DNA of 64,000 nucleotides, from the NCBI RefSeq assembly GCF_027563345.1, contig NZ_JAMKBK010000001.1, one strand, 5' to 3'. Under the pieces are notes generated by a model. It saw only the letters and a program-made list of their open reading frames with translations. It was not told where the DNA came from and searched no databases. A program made the position numbers and the translations under genes. This document shows, piece after piece, positions 7,253 through 16,522 of this stretch (position 1 is the stretch's first letter; every line of letters begins with the position of its first letter). The DNA is from Psychrobacillus psychrodurans (GTDB taxonomy: Bacteria; Bacillota; Bacilli; Bacillales_A; Planococcaceae).

Positions 7253-8461
7253 ATGACAAAAACAGTTATTTTGGATGGAGCACGTACGGCTTTTGGTAAG
7301 TTTGGAGGAGCATTGAGTGCTTTAACTGCCTCAGATCTTGGCGGAGTAGCAATTAAAGAGGCACTAAATCGTACAGGCATTAACCCTGAGCAAGTAGATG
7401 AAGTAATTATGGGGACTGTTCTACAAGCAGGCCAAGGCCAAATACCTTCTCGACAAGCAGCAACTAAAGCAGGAATTCCCTGGTCAGTAAAAACAGAAAC
7501 AATCAATAAAGTATGCGCCTCTGGAATGCGAAGTGTCACACTTGCAGATCAATTGATCAGACTAGGTGACGAGGAAATAATTGTAGCAGGGGGTATGGAA
7601 TCGATGTCCAATGCACCTTACTATTTACCAAAAGGTAGATTCGGCTTGCGCATGGGGGATGCGACTATGGTCGACGGTATGGTTTATGATGGTCTGTCTT
7701 GTTCATTCCATCCTAAAAATGTTCATATGGGGACATACGGAAATTCGACAGCAGAAGCGTTTGAGCTATCTCGTGAAAAACAAGATGTTTGGTCGTTTAG
7801 AAGCCATGATCTTGCATTGAAAGCTATGGATAATGGAGTTTTGGAAAAAGAAATTGTTCCAGTCGAAATTCCACAGCGCAAAGGTGAACCAATCGTTGTA
7901 AAAGAAGACGAATCACCACGTCGTAATACATCATTAGAATCCCTTGCTAATTTAAAGCCAGCATTCGGAAAAGAAGGAACAATCACTGCAGGTAATGCAC
8001 CCGGTATTAATGATGGTGCTTGTGCAATCGTATTAACTAGCGAAGAAAAAGCGCTGTCACTTGGAAAAGAAGCACTAGCGTATGTTCTTGGGCATGCAGA
8101 AGTAGCAATTGAACCTGAAAAATTCCCTCAAACACCTGGATTAGTAATTAATAGAATCCTAGAGAAAACAGGTAAAACATTAGAGGATATCGATCTATTT
8201 GAAATAAACGAAGCATTTGCAGCTGTTGCATTAGTGAGTAACCAGTTAGCTGGTTTAGACGAAGAAAAAGTAAATGTAAATGGTGGAGCAGTTGCACTTG
8301 GTCATCCAATAGGAGCATCTGGTGCACGAATCATATTAACTCTTGCATATGAATTAAAGCGACGTGGCGGTGGTATCGGTATCGCAGCAATTTGTTCCGG
8401 TGGCGGTCAAGGAGATGCCATCATGATCGAAGTTCCAAAAACAGGAGGCAATAAAGCATGA
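7253..8461 (+). CDS. Acetyl-CoA C-acyltransferase (thiolase)
   Basis: The 402-residue thiolase cleaves 3-ketoacyl-CoA to acetyl-CoA and a shortened acyl-CoA. The acylated cysteine lies in INKVCASGMRS (about residue 88), the catalytic His in GHPIGASGAR (about 349), and the second cysteine in CSGGGQGDA (about 381). NEAFAAV is also present. The ATG at 7253 with AAGGGGG upstream is preferred over an in-frame ATG 33 bases earlier that lacks a ribosome binding site. It is the first gene of an acyl-CoA operon and overlaps the dehydrogenase gene by 4 bases. Closest named relatives are probably MmgA/AtoB-type acetoacetyl-CoA thiolases, so a C4 substrate is likely. Confidence 0.93.
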   Translation: MTKTVILDGARTAFGKFGGALSALTASDLGGVAIKEALNRTGINPEQVDEVIMGTVLQAGQGQIPSRQAATKAGIPWSVKTETINKVCASGMRSVTLADQLIRLGDEEIIVAGGMESMSNAPYYLPKGRFGLRMGDATMVDGMVYDGLSCSFHPKNVHMGTYGNSTAEAFELSREKQDVWSFRSHDLALKAMDNGVLEKEIVPVEIPQRKGEPIVVKEDESPRRNTSLESLANLKPAFGKEGTITAGNAPGINDGACAIVLTSEEKALSLGKEALAYVLGHAEVAIEPEKFPQTPGLVINRILEKTGKTLEDIDLFEINEAFAAVALVSNQLAGLDEEKVNVNGGAVALGHPIGASGARIILTLAYELKRRGGGIGIAAICSGGGQGDAIMIEVPKTGGNKA

Positions 8462-9309
8462 ATATCCAAAAAGTATTGGTAATAGGAGCAGGTCAGATGG
8501 GATCTGGAATTGCTCAAGTATGTGCTCAAGCAGGATTTGACGTAAAACTGAATGATCGTGAACAACAATTCTACGATCGTGGTATCCAAACAATTACTAA
8601 AAATCTTTCTCGCAATGTTGAAAAAGGTCGAATGACGGAAGATGAAAAACAATCAGTTCTAAATAAAATTACAATGTCACTATCTATAGAAGATGCTAAC
8701 GATGTTGACCTAGTGATTGAAGCTGCGGTCGAAAATATGGAAATCAAACAGTCTATTTTCAAACAACTAGACGAAATTGCACCGGCTCATACAATTTTGG
8801 CTACAAATACGTCCTCTTTACCGATTACAGAAATTGCTGCTGCAACGAATCGTCCAGAGCAAGTAATTGGGATGCATTTCATGAATCCTGTTCCGGTAAT
8901 GAAGCTAGTGGAAATCATTCGTGGACTCGCTACATCGGATGAAGTATATATAGCAATTGAAGAAATGACGAAGAAACTAAACAAAGTTCCAGTAGAAGTA
9001 AATGACTTTCCTGGATTTGTATCTAACCGCATTTTAATGCCAATGATCAACGAAGCGATCTACACGCTATATGAGGGTGTTGCAACAAAAGAAGCTATTG
9101 ATGATGTGATGAAAATGGGGATGAATCACCCAATGGGACCCCTACAACTAGCGGACTTTATAGGTCTAGACACTTGCCTCTACATTATGGAAATCTTACA
9201 TGAAGGATTTGGTGACAGTAAATATCGTCCATGTCCGTTGTTACGTAAATATGTGAAAGCCGGATGGCTAGGAAAGAAAACAGGTAGAGGTTTTTATATC
9301 TACGAATAA
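8458..9309 (+). CDS. hbd: 3-hydroxybutyryl-CoA (3-hydroxyacyl-CoA) dehydrogenase
   Basis: The 283-residue NAD-dependent dehydrogenase has the Rossmann motif GAGQMGSGIAQV at residues 8-19, NTSSLPITEIA, and GMHFMNPVPVMKLVE with the catalytic His near residue 140. DFPGFVSNRILMPMINEA and GPLQLADFIGLD complete the family blocks. Its short, stand-alone form matches the butyrate-type enzymes (Hbd, MmgB) rather than the fused FadB. It is coupled to the thiolase (ATGA overlap) and followed after 14 bases by acyl-CoA dehydrogenase. In the operon it would oxidise 3-hydroxybutyryl-CoA made from IcmF-derived butyryl-CoA; that link is inferred. Confidence 0.95.
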   Translation: MNIQKVLVIGAGQMGSGIAQVCAQAGFDVKLNDREQQFYDRGIQTITKNLSRNVEKGRMTEDEKQSVLNKITMSLSIEDANDVDLVIEAAVENMEIKQSIFKQLDEIAPAHTILATNTSSLPITEIAAATNRPEQVIGMHFMNPVPVMKLVEIIRGLATSDEVYIAIEEMTKKLNKVPVEVNDFPGFVSNRILMPMINEAIYTLYEGVATKEAIDDVMKMGMNHPMGPLQLADFIGLDTCLYIMEILHEGFGDSKYRPCPLLRKYVKAGWLGKKTGRGFYIYE

Positions 9310-9323
9310 AAGGGGCATTTAAG

Positions 9324-10460
9324 ATGGAATTAAAATTTACTGAAGAACAACTAATGATGCGCAACATGGTCAGGGATTTTGCTAAAACAGAAATTGAACC
9401 TTTTATTGAACAAATGGAGCAGGGAGAGTTCCCTCGAGATATTTTGAAAAAAATGGGAGAACTAGGCTTGATGGGCATCACCGTTCCAGAACAATATGGT
9501 GGCTCTGAAATGGATTTTACAAGCTATGTAATTGCAATTAACGAACTTTCAAAAGTGAGTGCGGTAATAGGGGTAATACTTTCCGTTCATACTTCAGTTG
9601 GAACAAATCCAATATTATATTTTGGTAATGAACAGCAAAAAGAGAAATACATTCCGAAGCTTGCGACTGGTGAATATTTAGGCGCGTTTTGCTTGACGGA
9701 GCCATCTGCGGGATCTGATGCAGGCGCTTTGAAAACAAAAGCTGTCAAAAAAGATGATCACTATGTATTAAACGGCTCTAAAGTATTTATTACAAATGGT
9801 GGAGAAGCAGATGTAAATATTGTTTTTGCATCGACTGATTCATCACTTGGTTCAAGAGGTATTACGGCATTTATAGTCGAGAAGGATACACCGGGATTCA
9901 TCGTTGGAAAAGATGAACAAAAAATGGGACTCCACGGATCTAGAACTGTCCAGCTAACATTTGAAGATATGAAAATACCAGCTGAAAACAGACTTGGTGA
10001 AGAAGGTGAAGGCTTTAAAATAGCAATGGCCAACCTAAACACTGGGCGTATTGGTATTGCAACACAAGCACTAGGAATTGCAGAAGCCGCTTTCGAAGCC
10101 GCTGTTGAATACGCAAAAGAGCGTGTGCAGTTCGGTAAACCAATCGCAGTGAATCAAGGGGTAGGGTTCAAGCTTGCTGACATGGGAACTGCAGTGGAAG
10201 CAGCAAGATTACTAGTCTACCGCGCAGCTAGCCTTCGTGAACAAGGACTTCCTTGCGGGAAAGAAGCATCGATGGCAAAACTATTTGCTTCCAAAACAGC
10301 AGTAGACGTTGCGATTGAAGCAGTTCAAGTATTTGGTGGTTATGGCTATACAGAGGATTACCCAGTAGAACGTTATTTCCGTGACGCAAAAATCACCGAA
10401 ATTTACGAGGGCACAAGTGAAATTCAACGCATCGTAATTGCGAAGCACTTAACTCATTAA
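9324..10460 (+). CDS. Acyl-CoA dehydrogenase (first of two)
   Basis: The 378-residue flavoprotein has the full acyl-CoA dehydrogenase fold. Landmarks are FCLTEPSAGSDAGA (FAD-binding middle domain), KVFITNGGEAD, GFKIAMANLNTGRIGIA, RVQFGKPI, QVFGGYGYTEDYPVERYFRDAKI, and the C-terminal EIYEGTSEIQR. The Glu before GT (about residue 361) is the expected catalytic base. The length is normal. It is very similar to its neighbour at 10585. Its likely electron route is through ETF to FadF. Short-chain (butyryl) or branched-chain substrates both fit, and the sequence alone does not decide. Confidence 0.95.
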   Translation: MELKFTEEQLMMRNMVRDFAKTEIEPFIEQMEQGEFPRDILKKMGELGLMGITVPEQYGGSEMDFTSYVIAINELSKVSAVIGVILSVHTSVGTNPILYFGNEQQKEKYIPKLATGEYLGAFCLTEPSAGSDAGALKTKAVKKDDHYVLNGSKVFITNGGEADVNIVFASTDSSLGSRGITAFIVEKDTPGFIVGKDEQKMGLHGSRTVQLTFEDMKIPAENRLGEEGEGFKIAMANLNTGRIGIATQALGIAEAAFEAAVEYAKERVQFGKPIAVNQGVGFKLADMGTAVEAARLLVYRAASLREQGLPCGKEASMAKLFASKTAVDVAIEAVQVFGGYGYTEDYPVERYFRDAKITEIYEGTSEIQRIVIAKHLTH

Positions 10461-10584
10461 ACTAACATTTGAAAAGCAATTCTATTATAAAATAGAGATT
10501 ATCGGAAGAACATTAGAATCCGAGAGACCCATCAAGTTGCTCCAAAAAACAACCAAACTTAAACCAAAAAAGGCGGGATATACA

Positions 10585-11724
10585 ATGAATTTTCAACTTT
10601 CGGAAGAACATGAAATGATTCGTAAAATGGTAAGAGACTTTGCAGAAAATGAAGTAGCGCCAACAGCTGCAGAACGAGACGAAGAAGAACGTTTTGACCG
10701 TGAAATTTTCGACAAAATGGCTGAGTTAGGTTTAACAGGAATTCCTTGGCCTGAAGAGTACGGTGGAATCGGTTCCGATTATCTTGCATATTGTATCGCT
10801 GTAGAAGAGCTTTCACGTGTTTGTGCGTCTACAGGCGTAACTTTATCTGCACATACATCGCTTGCAGGTTGGCCGATTTTCAAATATGGCAATGAAGAGC
10901 AAAAACAAAAGTATCTTCGTCCAATGGCTGAAGGTTCAAAAATTGGTGGGTATGGTTTAACTGAAGCAGGTTCTGGTTCAGATGCAGGCGGTATGAAAAC
11001 TACTGCAAAATTAGATGGCGATCATTATGTATTAAATGGCTCTAAAATATTTATTACGAATGGTGGAATTGCTGACATATACGTTGTCTTTGCAGTAACA
11101 GATCCTGAATCCAAGCATAAAGGAACTAGTGCATTTATCGTAGAAGCTGATTTCCCAGGATTCTCTGTTGGTAAAAAAGAGAAAAAATTAGGAATTCGTT
11201 CGTCTCCAACTACTGAAATTATTTTCGATAATTGCCGTATTCCTAAAGAAAATCTTCTTGGTGAAGAGGGGCAAGGGTTCATTATCGCTATGAAAACATT
11301 AGATGGCGGACGTAATGGCATTGCTGCACAGGCTGTAGGAATTGCACAAGGTGCACTAGATGCATCGGTAAATTACGCGAAAGAACGTGTTCAATTTGGT
11401 AAACCGATCGTTGCAAACCAAGGGGTATCTTTCAAGCTTGCAGATATGGCAACATCAATAGAAGCATCTCGTTTACTTACATATCAAGCTGCTTGGTTAG
11501 AGTCAAATGGTCTACCATATGGCAAAGAGTCGGCAATGGCTAAACTGATGGCTGGTGATACAGCGATGAAGGTAACAACTGAAGCTGTTCAAGTATTTGG
11601 CGGATACGGTTATACGAAAGATTATCCGGTAGAACGTTATATGCGCGATGCAAAAATTACGCAAATTTACGAAGGAACACAAGAAATTCAAAGATTAGTA
11701 ATTTCTCGTATGTTAACTAAGTAA
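10585..11724 (+). CDS. Acyl-CoA dehydrogenase (second of two)
   Basis: The 379-residue product is a paralogue of the preceding gene, with the same blocks: YGLTEAGSGSDAGGM, KIFITNGGIAD, ERVQFGKPI, GGYGYTKDYPVERY and QIYEGTQEIQR. The frame extends 48 bases upstream, but the ATG at 10585, after GGCGGGATATAC, gives the standard N-terminus (NFQLSEEHEMIRKMVRDF). A 124-base spacer separates the two dehydrogenase genes, with no terminator visible. Keeping two such enzymes next to IcmF suggests separate work on isobutyryl-CoA and butyryl-CoA, or on another branched acyl-CoA. That is inference. Confidence 0.95.
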   Translation: MNFQLSEEHEMIRKMVRDFAENEVAPTAAERDEEERFDREIFDKMAELGLTGIPWPEEYGGIGSDYLAYCIAVEELSRVCASTGVTLSAHTSLAGWPIFKYGNEEQKQKYLRPMAEGSKIGGYGLTEAGSGSDAGGMKTTAKLDGDHYVLNGSKIFITNGGIADIYVVFAVTDPESKHKGTSAFIVEADFPGFSVGKKEKKLGIRSSPTTEIIFDNCRIPKENLLGEEGQGFIIAMKTLDGGRNGIAAQAVGIAQGALDASVNYAKERVQFGKPIVANQGVSFKLADMATSIEASRLLTYQAAWLESNGLPYGKESAMAKLMAGDTAMKVTTEAVQVFGGYGYTKDYPVERYMRDAKITQIYEGTQEIQRLVISRMLTK

Positions 11725-11727
11725 TCG

Positions 11728-12351
11728 ATGTCTATGGAAAAGAAACATGAAGTAAAGACATCGGTGAAAGATGAGAATCTTATTGAAAAAAGAAGAGAGC
11801 AAATGATTCGTGCAGCTGTTACTTTATTCAAAGAAAAAGGGTTTCACCGCGCAACTACAAGAGAAATAGCTAAAGAGGCTGGCTTTAGTATAGGGACTTT
11901 GTATGAATATATTCGTACAAAGGAAGACGTTCTCTATCTGGTTTGTGACAGTATTTACAATGAAGTGCACAACAGATTGTCGCAAATTACTTTAGAAAAT
12001 GGTACTGCAGAAGACTTAAAAACAGCTATCCGTCACTACTATGGCGTAATCGATGATATGTCAGACGAGTTCGTAGTTATGTATCAAGAATCTAAGTCAC
12101 TCCCAAAAGGTGCGCTGGAATATGTACTAGCGAAAGAATTAGAAATGGTCGAAATCTTCCATAAAATAATTATTGGCTGTATTCAAGCACGGGAACTTGA
12201 ATTAACAGATGCACAGGCACATCTTTACGCACATACATTAGTCGTTCAAGGACAAATGTGGGCATTCAGAAGATGGGCACTGCGCAAGGAATATACGATT
12301 GACCAATTCACAGAGCTACAAATCGAATTATTACTTCATGGGATGAAATAA
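11728..12351 (+). CDS. TetR/AcrR-family transcriptional regulator
   Basis: The 207-residue protein has a TetR N-terminal DNA-binding domain at about residues 17-65 (MIRAAVTLFKEKGFHRATTREIAKEAG, then GTLYEYIRTKEDVLYLV). The ligand domain is all-helical and less conserved. It begins three bases after the second acyl-CoA dehydrogenase with no strong ribosome binding site, so it probably depends on coupled translation; an ATG six bases further in is an alternative start. Inside an acyl-CoA operon, a repressor that senses an acyl-CoA is likely. Candidate targets are the palindromes at 7183-7200 and, less likely, 4829-4846. Confidence 0.88.
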   Translation: MSMEKKHEVKTSVKDENLIEKRREQMIRAAVTLFKEKGFHRATTREIAKEAGFSIGTLYEYIRTKEDVLYLVCDSIYNEVHNRLSQITLENGTAEDLKTAIRHYYGVIDDMSDEFVVMYQESKSLPKGALEYVLAKELEMVEIFHKIIIGCIQARELELTDAQAHLYAHTLVVQGQMWAFRRWALRKEYTIDQFTELQIELLLHGMK

Positions 12352-12390
12352 AACAAACACGTTCACATACAAACAAGGGGGAATATCAGC

Positions 12391-15300
12391 ATGTCTACTG
12401 TAGAAGTATATCGTCCAAAAAATCATGTGCGATTCGTTACAGCATCCAGTCTTTTTGATGGACATGATGCATCCATCAATATAATGCGTCGCATTTTACA
12501 GGCTAGCGGAGCAGAGGTTATTCATCTAGGACACAACCGCTCTGTAGAGGAAGTAGTAAATGCTGCAATTCAAGAGGATGTACAAGGAATCGCCATATCT
12601 TCCTATCAAGGAGGGCATGTTGAGTATTTTAAATATATGAAAGACTTACTCGTCGAGCGTGGTGCGCCACATATCCGTATTTTTGGCGGGGGCGGCGGAG
12701 TAATTATTCCGAAAGAAATAAAAGAACTACAAGAATATGGTATTTCCGGCATTTTCTCACCAGAGGATGGCCGTAAATTAGGATTACAAGGAATGATCAA
12801 TCAAATCCTAATGGAATGTGATGTAGCAACAGAACCAAAAGGGGTAAAAGAAGAAATTGCAAACGTTACTACGGAGAATCCAGAGGTACTTGCCCATTTA
12901 ATCACCGTAGCAGAAGAGGCACATCAAACGCATAATGAAGAAGCGGTTGAAATGCTAAAGCAAGCAAAGCAATTATCCAAAGGTACTCCAGTACTTGGTA
13001 TTACAGGTACTGGTGGAGCGGGAAAAAGTTCGCTCACTGATGAATTAATTCGCCGTTTCCTACAAGAGCTTCCAGATAAAAAAATTGCTGTACTATCTAT
13101 TGATCCAACAAAGCAAAAAACAGGTGGGGCCCTACTGGGAGACCGAATTCGTATGAATGCAATATTCAACAAGCGTGTATTTATGAGAAGTCTAGCTACT
13201 AGAGGCTCACGTACAGAATTATCAGGAGCACTTGCTGATGTGTTAGACGTTGTAAGAGTTGCTGGTTATGACATGATTATTGTAGAAACTAGTGGAATCG
13301 GACAAGGGGATGCGGAAATTATAAATGTATCGGATGTATCGATGTATGTAATGACCAGCGAGTTCGGAGCACCTTCTCAATTAGAGAAAATAGACATGAT
13401 TGACTATGCTGATTTAATCGTTATCAATAAATTTGAGCGTAAAGGGTCAGAAGATGCACTTCGCCAAGTGCAAAAGCAATATCAACGTAGTCGAGAGCTT
13501 TGGCATGATGATCTAGATACGATGCCTGTTTATGGAACCATTGCAAGTCAGTTTAATGATAAAGGAACAAATTCATTATTTGCAGCACTTGTTGCTACGT
13601 TAAATGAAAAGACAGGATCTGCCTGGGAGACATCTTACGACCAATTTGTGAAAACACAAAAGCAGAACGTTATCATACCGAATGATCGCCGCTATTACTT
13701 ACGTGAAATTACGGATGCTGTCCGAGGATATCATCGCAAGTCTGAAGAACAGGTTGGCTTTGCAAGAAGACTTTTCCAGCTTGAAGGTGCAATCGAGCAA
13801 GTGAAGGAAAAAGCTTCAGACGACGTACTAGTCCAATCTCTCGAATCATTAGCTACAGGTGTTCGGGATGAACTGACTGCTGAATCTAAACGTATTCTAG
13901 AAAATTGGGCTGCTTTAAAAGGAGCTTATACTGGGGACGAATTTATCACAAAGATTCGAGATAAAGAGATTCGTACAATTCTTCGTACAGAAAGCTTATC
14001 GGGAATAAAAATTCCAAAAATAGTACTTCCTCAATTCGTAGACTTTGGAGAGATTCTACGCTGGGTATATAAAGAAAATGTACCAGGTTCATTTCCTTAT
14101 ACGGCAGGTGTTTTTCCGTTTAAACGAGAAGGAGAAGACCCGAAACGTCAATTTGCAGGAGAAGGAACACCTGAACGAACAAATCGTCGTTTCCATTATT
14201 TATCGAAGGATGACGATGCGAAACGCTTATCGACTGCATTTGACTCGGTAACACTATACGGAGAAGATCCTGATCATCGTCCGGATATATACGGAAAAGT
14301 TGGAGAGTCTGGTGTTAGTATTTGTACATTAGAGGATATGAAGAAGTTATATGATGGCTTTGACTTATGTGCACCTTCTACATCTGTTTCAATGACGATA
14401 AATGGTCCAGCTCCAATTATTCTTGCGATGTTCATGAATACAGCGATTGATCAGCAAGTACGTCTAAAGGAAGAAGAACTGGGACGTACACTTACTGTAG
14501 ATGAGTTTACACAGGTTAAGACTACTACATTACAGGTTGTTCGAGGAACTGTTCAAGCAGATATATTAAAAGAGGATCAAGGACAAAATACATGTATTTT
14601 CTCAACGGAATTTGCACTTCGAATGATGGGGGATATTCAACAATATTTTATTGACCAAAAGGTTCGTAATTATTATTCAGTGTCTATTTCGGGTTATCAT
14701 ATTGCAGAAGCAGGAGCAAACCCAATTTCGCAACTGGCATTCACGCTGTCGAATGGCTTTACTTATGTAGAGTACTACTTAAGCCGAGGCATGCATATAG
14801 ATGACTTTGCACCTAACTTATCGTTCTTCTTCTCGAATGGATTGGATCCAGAGTATACTGTTATTGGACGCGTTGCTCGTCGTATTTGGGCAGTTGTAAT
14901 GCGTGACAAATATGGCGCAAATGAACGTAGTCAAAAGCTGAAATACCATGTACAAACATCTGGTAGAAGCTTACACGCTCAAGAAATAGACTTTAACGAC
15001 ATTCGTACGACGTTACAAGCATTGATGGCACTTCAAGATAATTGTAATTCGCTTCATACGAATGCTTATGATGAGGCAATTACAACTCCTACAGAAGAAT
15101 CAGTCCGTCGTGCAATGGCGATTCAGATGATTATTACAAAGGAGCATGGACTTTCGAAAAATGAAAATCCTCTACAAGGTGCTTTCATTGTAGAAGAAAT
15201 GACAGACCTAGTAGAAGAAGCTGTTCTATCCGAATTCGATCGTATTAATGACCGTGGTGGTGTACTTGGTGCAATGGAAACGCAATACCAACGAGGCAAA

Positions 15301-15648
15301 ATTCAAGAAGAATCTATGCACTACGAGATGAAAAAACATACTGGCGAGCTGCCTATTATCGGGGTAAATACTTATTTAAACCCTAACCCTGCTTCCGAAG
15401 AGGATATTAATAATATGGAGATTGCCCGCGCAACAAAAGAAGAAAAAGAAACACAAATAAGCAATCTTCGAAATTTCCAACAAAAAAATGAAGCTGAGGC
15501 AGAAGAAGCTCTTGCTCGCTTGAAGCAAGTTGCTGTTACTGGCGGTAACATTTTTGAAGAGTTAATGACAACTGTTCAAAAGGCAAGTCTTGGTCAAATC
15601 ACGCATGCTTTGTATGAAGTTGGCGGACAATATCGTCGAAATATGTAA
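12391..15648 (+). CDS. icmF: Fused isobutyryl-CoA mutase IcmF
   Basis: The 1085-residue single chain joins three parts. An N-terminal B12-binding domain has DGHDASINIM (DxHxxG-like) near residue 25, ISSYQGGH and FGGGGGV. A MeaB/MeaI-type GTPase follows, with P-loop TGTGGAGKSSL near residue 206 and INKFERKG. The C-terminal acyl-CoA mutase barrel has FPYTAGVFPF, PSTSVSMTINGPAP, VRGTVQADILKEDQ and YHIAEAGANP. Order and length match IcmF, which interconverts isobutyryl-CoA and n-butyryl-CoA with adenosylcobalamin and can also act on pivalyl-CoA. The AAGGGGGAATATCAGC site supports the ATG. It closes the acyl-CoA operon, and B12-salvage genes lie 8 kb upstream. It would feed valine-derived acyl groups into the straight-chain enzymes next door. 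Confidence 0.97.
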   Translation: MSTVEVYRPKNHVRFVTASSLFDGHDASINIMRRILQASGAEVIHLGHNRSVEEVVNAAIQEDVQGIAISSYQGGHVEYFKYMKDLLVERGAPHIRIFGGGGGVIIPKEIKELQEYGISGIFSPEDGRKLGLQGMINQILMECDVATEPKGVKEEIANVTTENPEVLAHLITVAEEAHQTHNEEAVEMLKQAKQLSKGTPVLGITGTGGAGKSSLTDELIRRFLQELPDKKIAVLSIDPTKQKTGGALLGDRIRMNAIFNKRVFMRSLATRGSRTELSGALADVLDVVRVAGYDMIIVETSGIGQGDAEIINVSDVSMYVMTSEFGAPSQLEKIDMIDYADLIVINKFERKGSEDALRQVQKQYQRSRELWHDDLDTMPVYGTIASQFNDKGTNSLFAALVATLNEKTGSAWETSYDQFVKTQKQNVIIPNDRRYYLREITDAVRGYHRKSEEQVGFARRLFQLEGAIEQVKEKASDDVLVQSLESLATGVRDELTAESKRILENWAALKGAYTGDEFITKIRDKEIRTILRTESLSGIKIPKIVLPQFVDFGEILRWVYKENVPGSFPYTAGVFPFKREGEDPKRQFAGEGTPERTNRRFHYLSKDDDAKRLSTAFDSVTLYGEDPDHRPDIYGKVGESGVSICTLEDMKKLYDGFDLCAPSTSVSMTINGPAPIILAMFMNTAIDQQVRLKEEELGRTLTVDEFTQVKTTTLQVVRGTVQADILKEDQGQNTCIFSTEFALRMMGDIQQYFIDQKVRNYYSVSISGYHIAEAGANPISQLAFTLSNGFTYVEYYLSRGMHIDDFAPNLSFFFSNGLDPEYTVIGRVARRIWAVVMRDKYGANERSQKLKYHVQTSGRSLHAQEIDFNDIRTTLQALMALQDNCNSLHTNAYDEAITTPTEESVRRAMAIQMIITKEHGLSKNENPLQGAFIVEEMTDLVEEAVLSEFDRINDRGGVLGAMETQYQRGKIQEESMHYEMKKHTGELPIIGVNTYLNPNPASEEDINNMEIARATKEEKETQISNLRNFQQKNEAEAEEALARLKQVAVTGGNIFEELMTTVQKASLGQITHALYEVGGQYRRNM

Positions 15649-15675
15649 ACGATTGGTTACAGAAAAATAAAGTTT

Positions 15676-15708
15676 AGTGTTCCGATGATTATCGGAACAC
15701 TTTTTTCC
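15676..15708 (+). terminator. Intrinsic terminator after icmF
   Basis: A perfect 11-bp stem AGTGTTCCGAT / ATCGGAACACT with a GATT loop is followed by six T. Confidence 0.95.
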
Positions 15709-15754
15709 TATTTTTTTGTATAATATACCTAGTATGTAGTAAAGGAGAAGTTGG

Positions 15755-15913
15755 ATGAAAAAACCTGTTCACATTTTGGTCATTATAATTCTCTTACTAC
15801 TTACTATTTTTCTATATAACAAACAACTAGCCTCAATTCCATTGCTTTTAATATCGTTTTATTTGTTTACTGTTGTAGGAAGTAAAATTTCTCTTTTCAA
15901 AAAGAATAAATGA
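15755..15913 (+). CDS. Small two-helix membrane protein, 52 residues
   Basis: A short gene begins with ATG at 15755 after AAAGGAGAAG, an excellent ribosome binding site, and ends with TGA at 15911-15913. The product starts MKKPVHILVIIILLLL, has a second hydrophobic stretch (IPLLLISFYLFTVVG) and ends with a basic tail (SLFKKNK). A TATAAT lies at 15719-15724. No family is recognised. Placement between icmF's terminator and rpoE suggests a separately transcribed small membrane protein. The reading frame is supported by the ribosome binding site and hydrophobic periodicity only. Confidence 0.6.
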   Translation: MKKPVHILVIIILLLLTIFLYNKQLASIPLLLISFYLFTVVGSKISLFKKNK

Positions 15914-15985
15914 ATGTAGCATATAACATACTTGTGTGTATATAATGAAAAGTATGCAAACGAACATAGAAAGGACGTGCACGAT

Positions 15986-16519
15986 TTGAAATTTCGTGAA
16001 ATGACAACAACACAACTACAAGAAGAATCGTTAATCGATCTAGCATTTGCGATTTTAGAAGATAAAAAAAACTCATTAACATTAAAAGAATTATTTGATG
16101 ACATTCAACATTATAATGGGCTTACTGATGAGGAAATGGCTTCTCGCAAACCTCAATTCTATACAGATATGAATATTGACGGACGCTTTTTGGCAATTGC
16201 TGAAAACCAATGGGGCCTTAGAGAATGGTATCCAGTAGAACAAATTGAAGAAGAATCAGCGCCTACCGTAAAAGTTCGTAAAAAGAAAGATAAGGTAGTA
16301 GATGATGATTTAGAAGATTTAGATGAGGACGAAATCGTATTCGAAGAAGAATTCGACGAGTTTGTAGAAGATGACGATGAGGACGAAGACGATGACGACG
16401 AACCAGTTATCGAATTTGTAGAAGAAGACATTGATGAAGTGATTGAAGAAGACTTAATCGATGAAGACGATGATGAGTTTGAAATCGATGAGGAATTAGA
16501 CGAAGAAGACGAAGAATAA
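15986..16519 (+). CDS. rpoE: RNA polymerase delta subunit
   Basis: The 177-residue protein has a folded N-terminal HARE-HTH domain (about residues 1-90; landmarks KPQFYTDMNIDGRFLAI and WGLREWYPVEQ) and a long, almost purely Asp/Glu C-terminal tail. This is the layout of the Gram-positive delta factor, which speeds RNA polymerase recycling and lowers non-specific DNA binding. An upstream in-frame codon would lengthen the N-terminus, but the TTG at 15986, following AAAGGACG, gives the expected start (KFREMTTTQLQEESLIDLA). Its place directly ahead of pyrG is the same as in B. subtilis. Confidence 0.93.
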   Translation: MKFREMTTTQLQEESLIDLAFAILEDKKNSLTLKELFDDIQHYNGLTDEEMASRKPQFYTDMNIDGRFLAIAENQWGLREWYPVEQIEEESAPTVKVRKKKDKVVDDDLEDLDEDEIVFEEEFDEFVEDDDEDEDDDDEPVIEFVEEDIDEVIEEDLIDEDDDEFEIDEELDEEDEE

Positions 16520-16522
16520 TTC

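Noticed and set aside
16159..16431. Serine-rich minus-strand frame opposite rpoE
   Set aside because: It is the complement of the acidic Asp/Glu tail of the delta subunit, whose codons read as Ser on the other strand.
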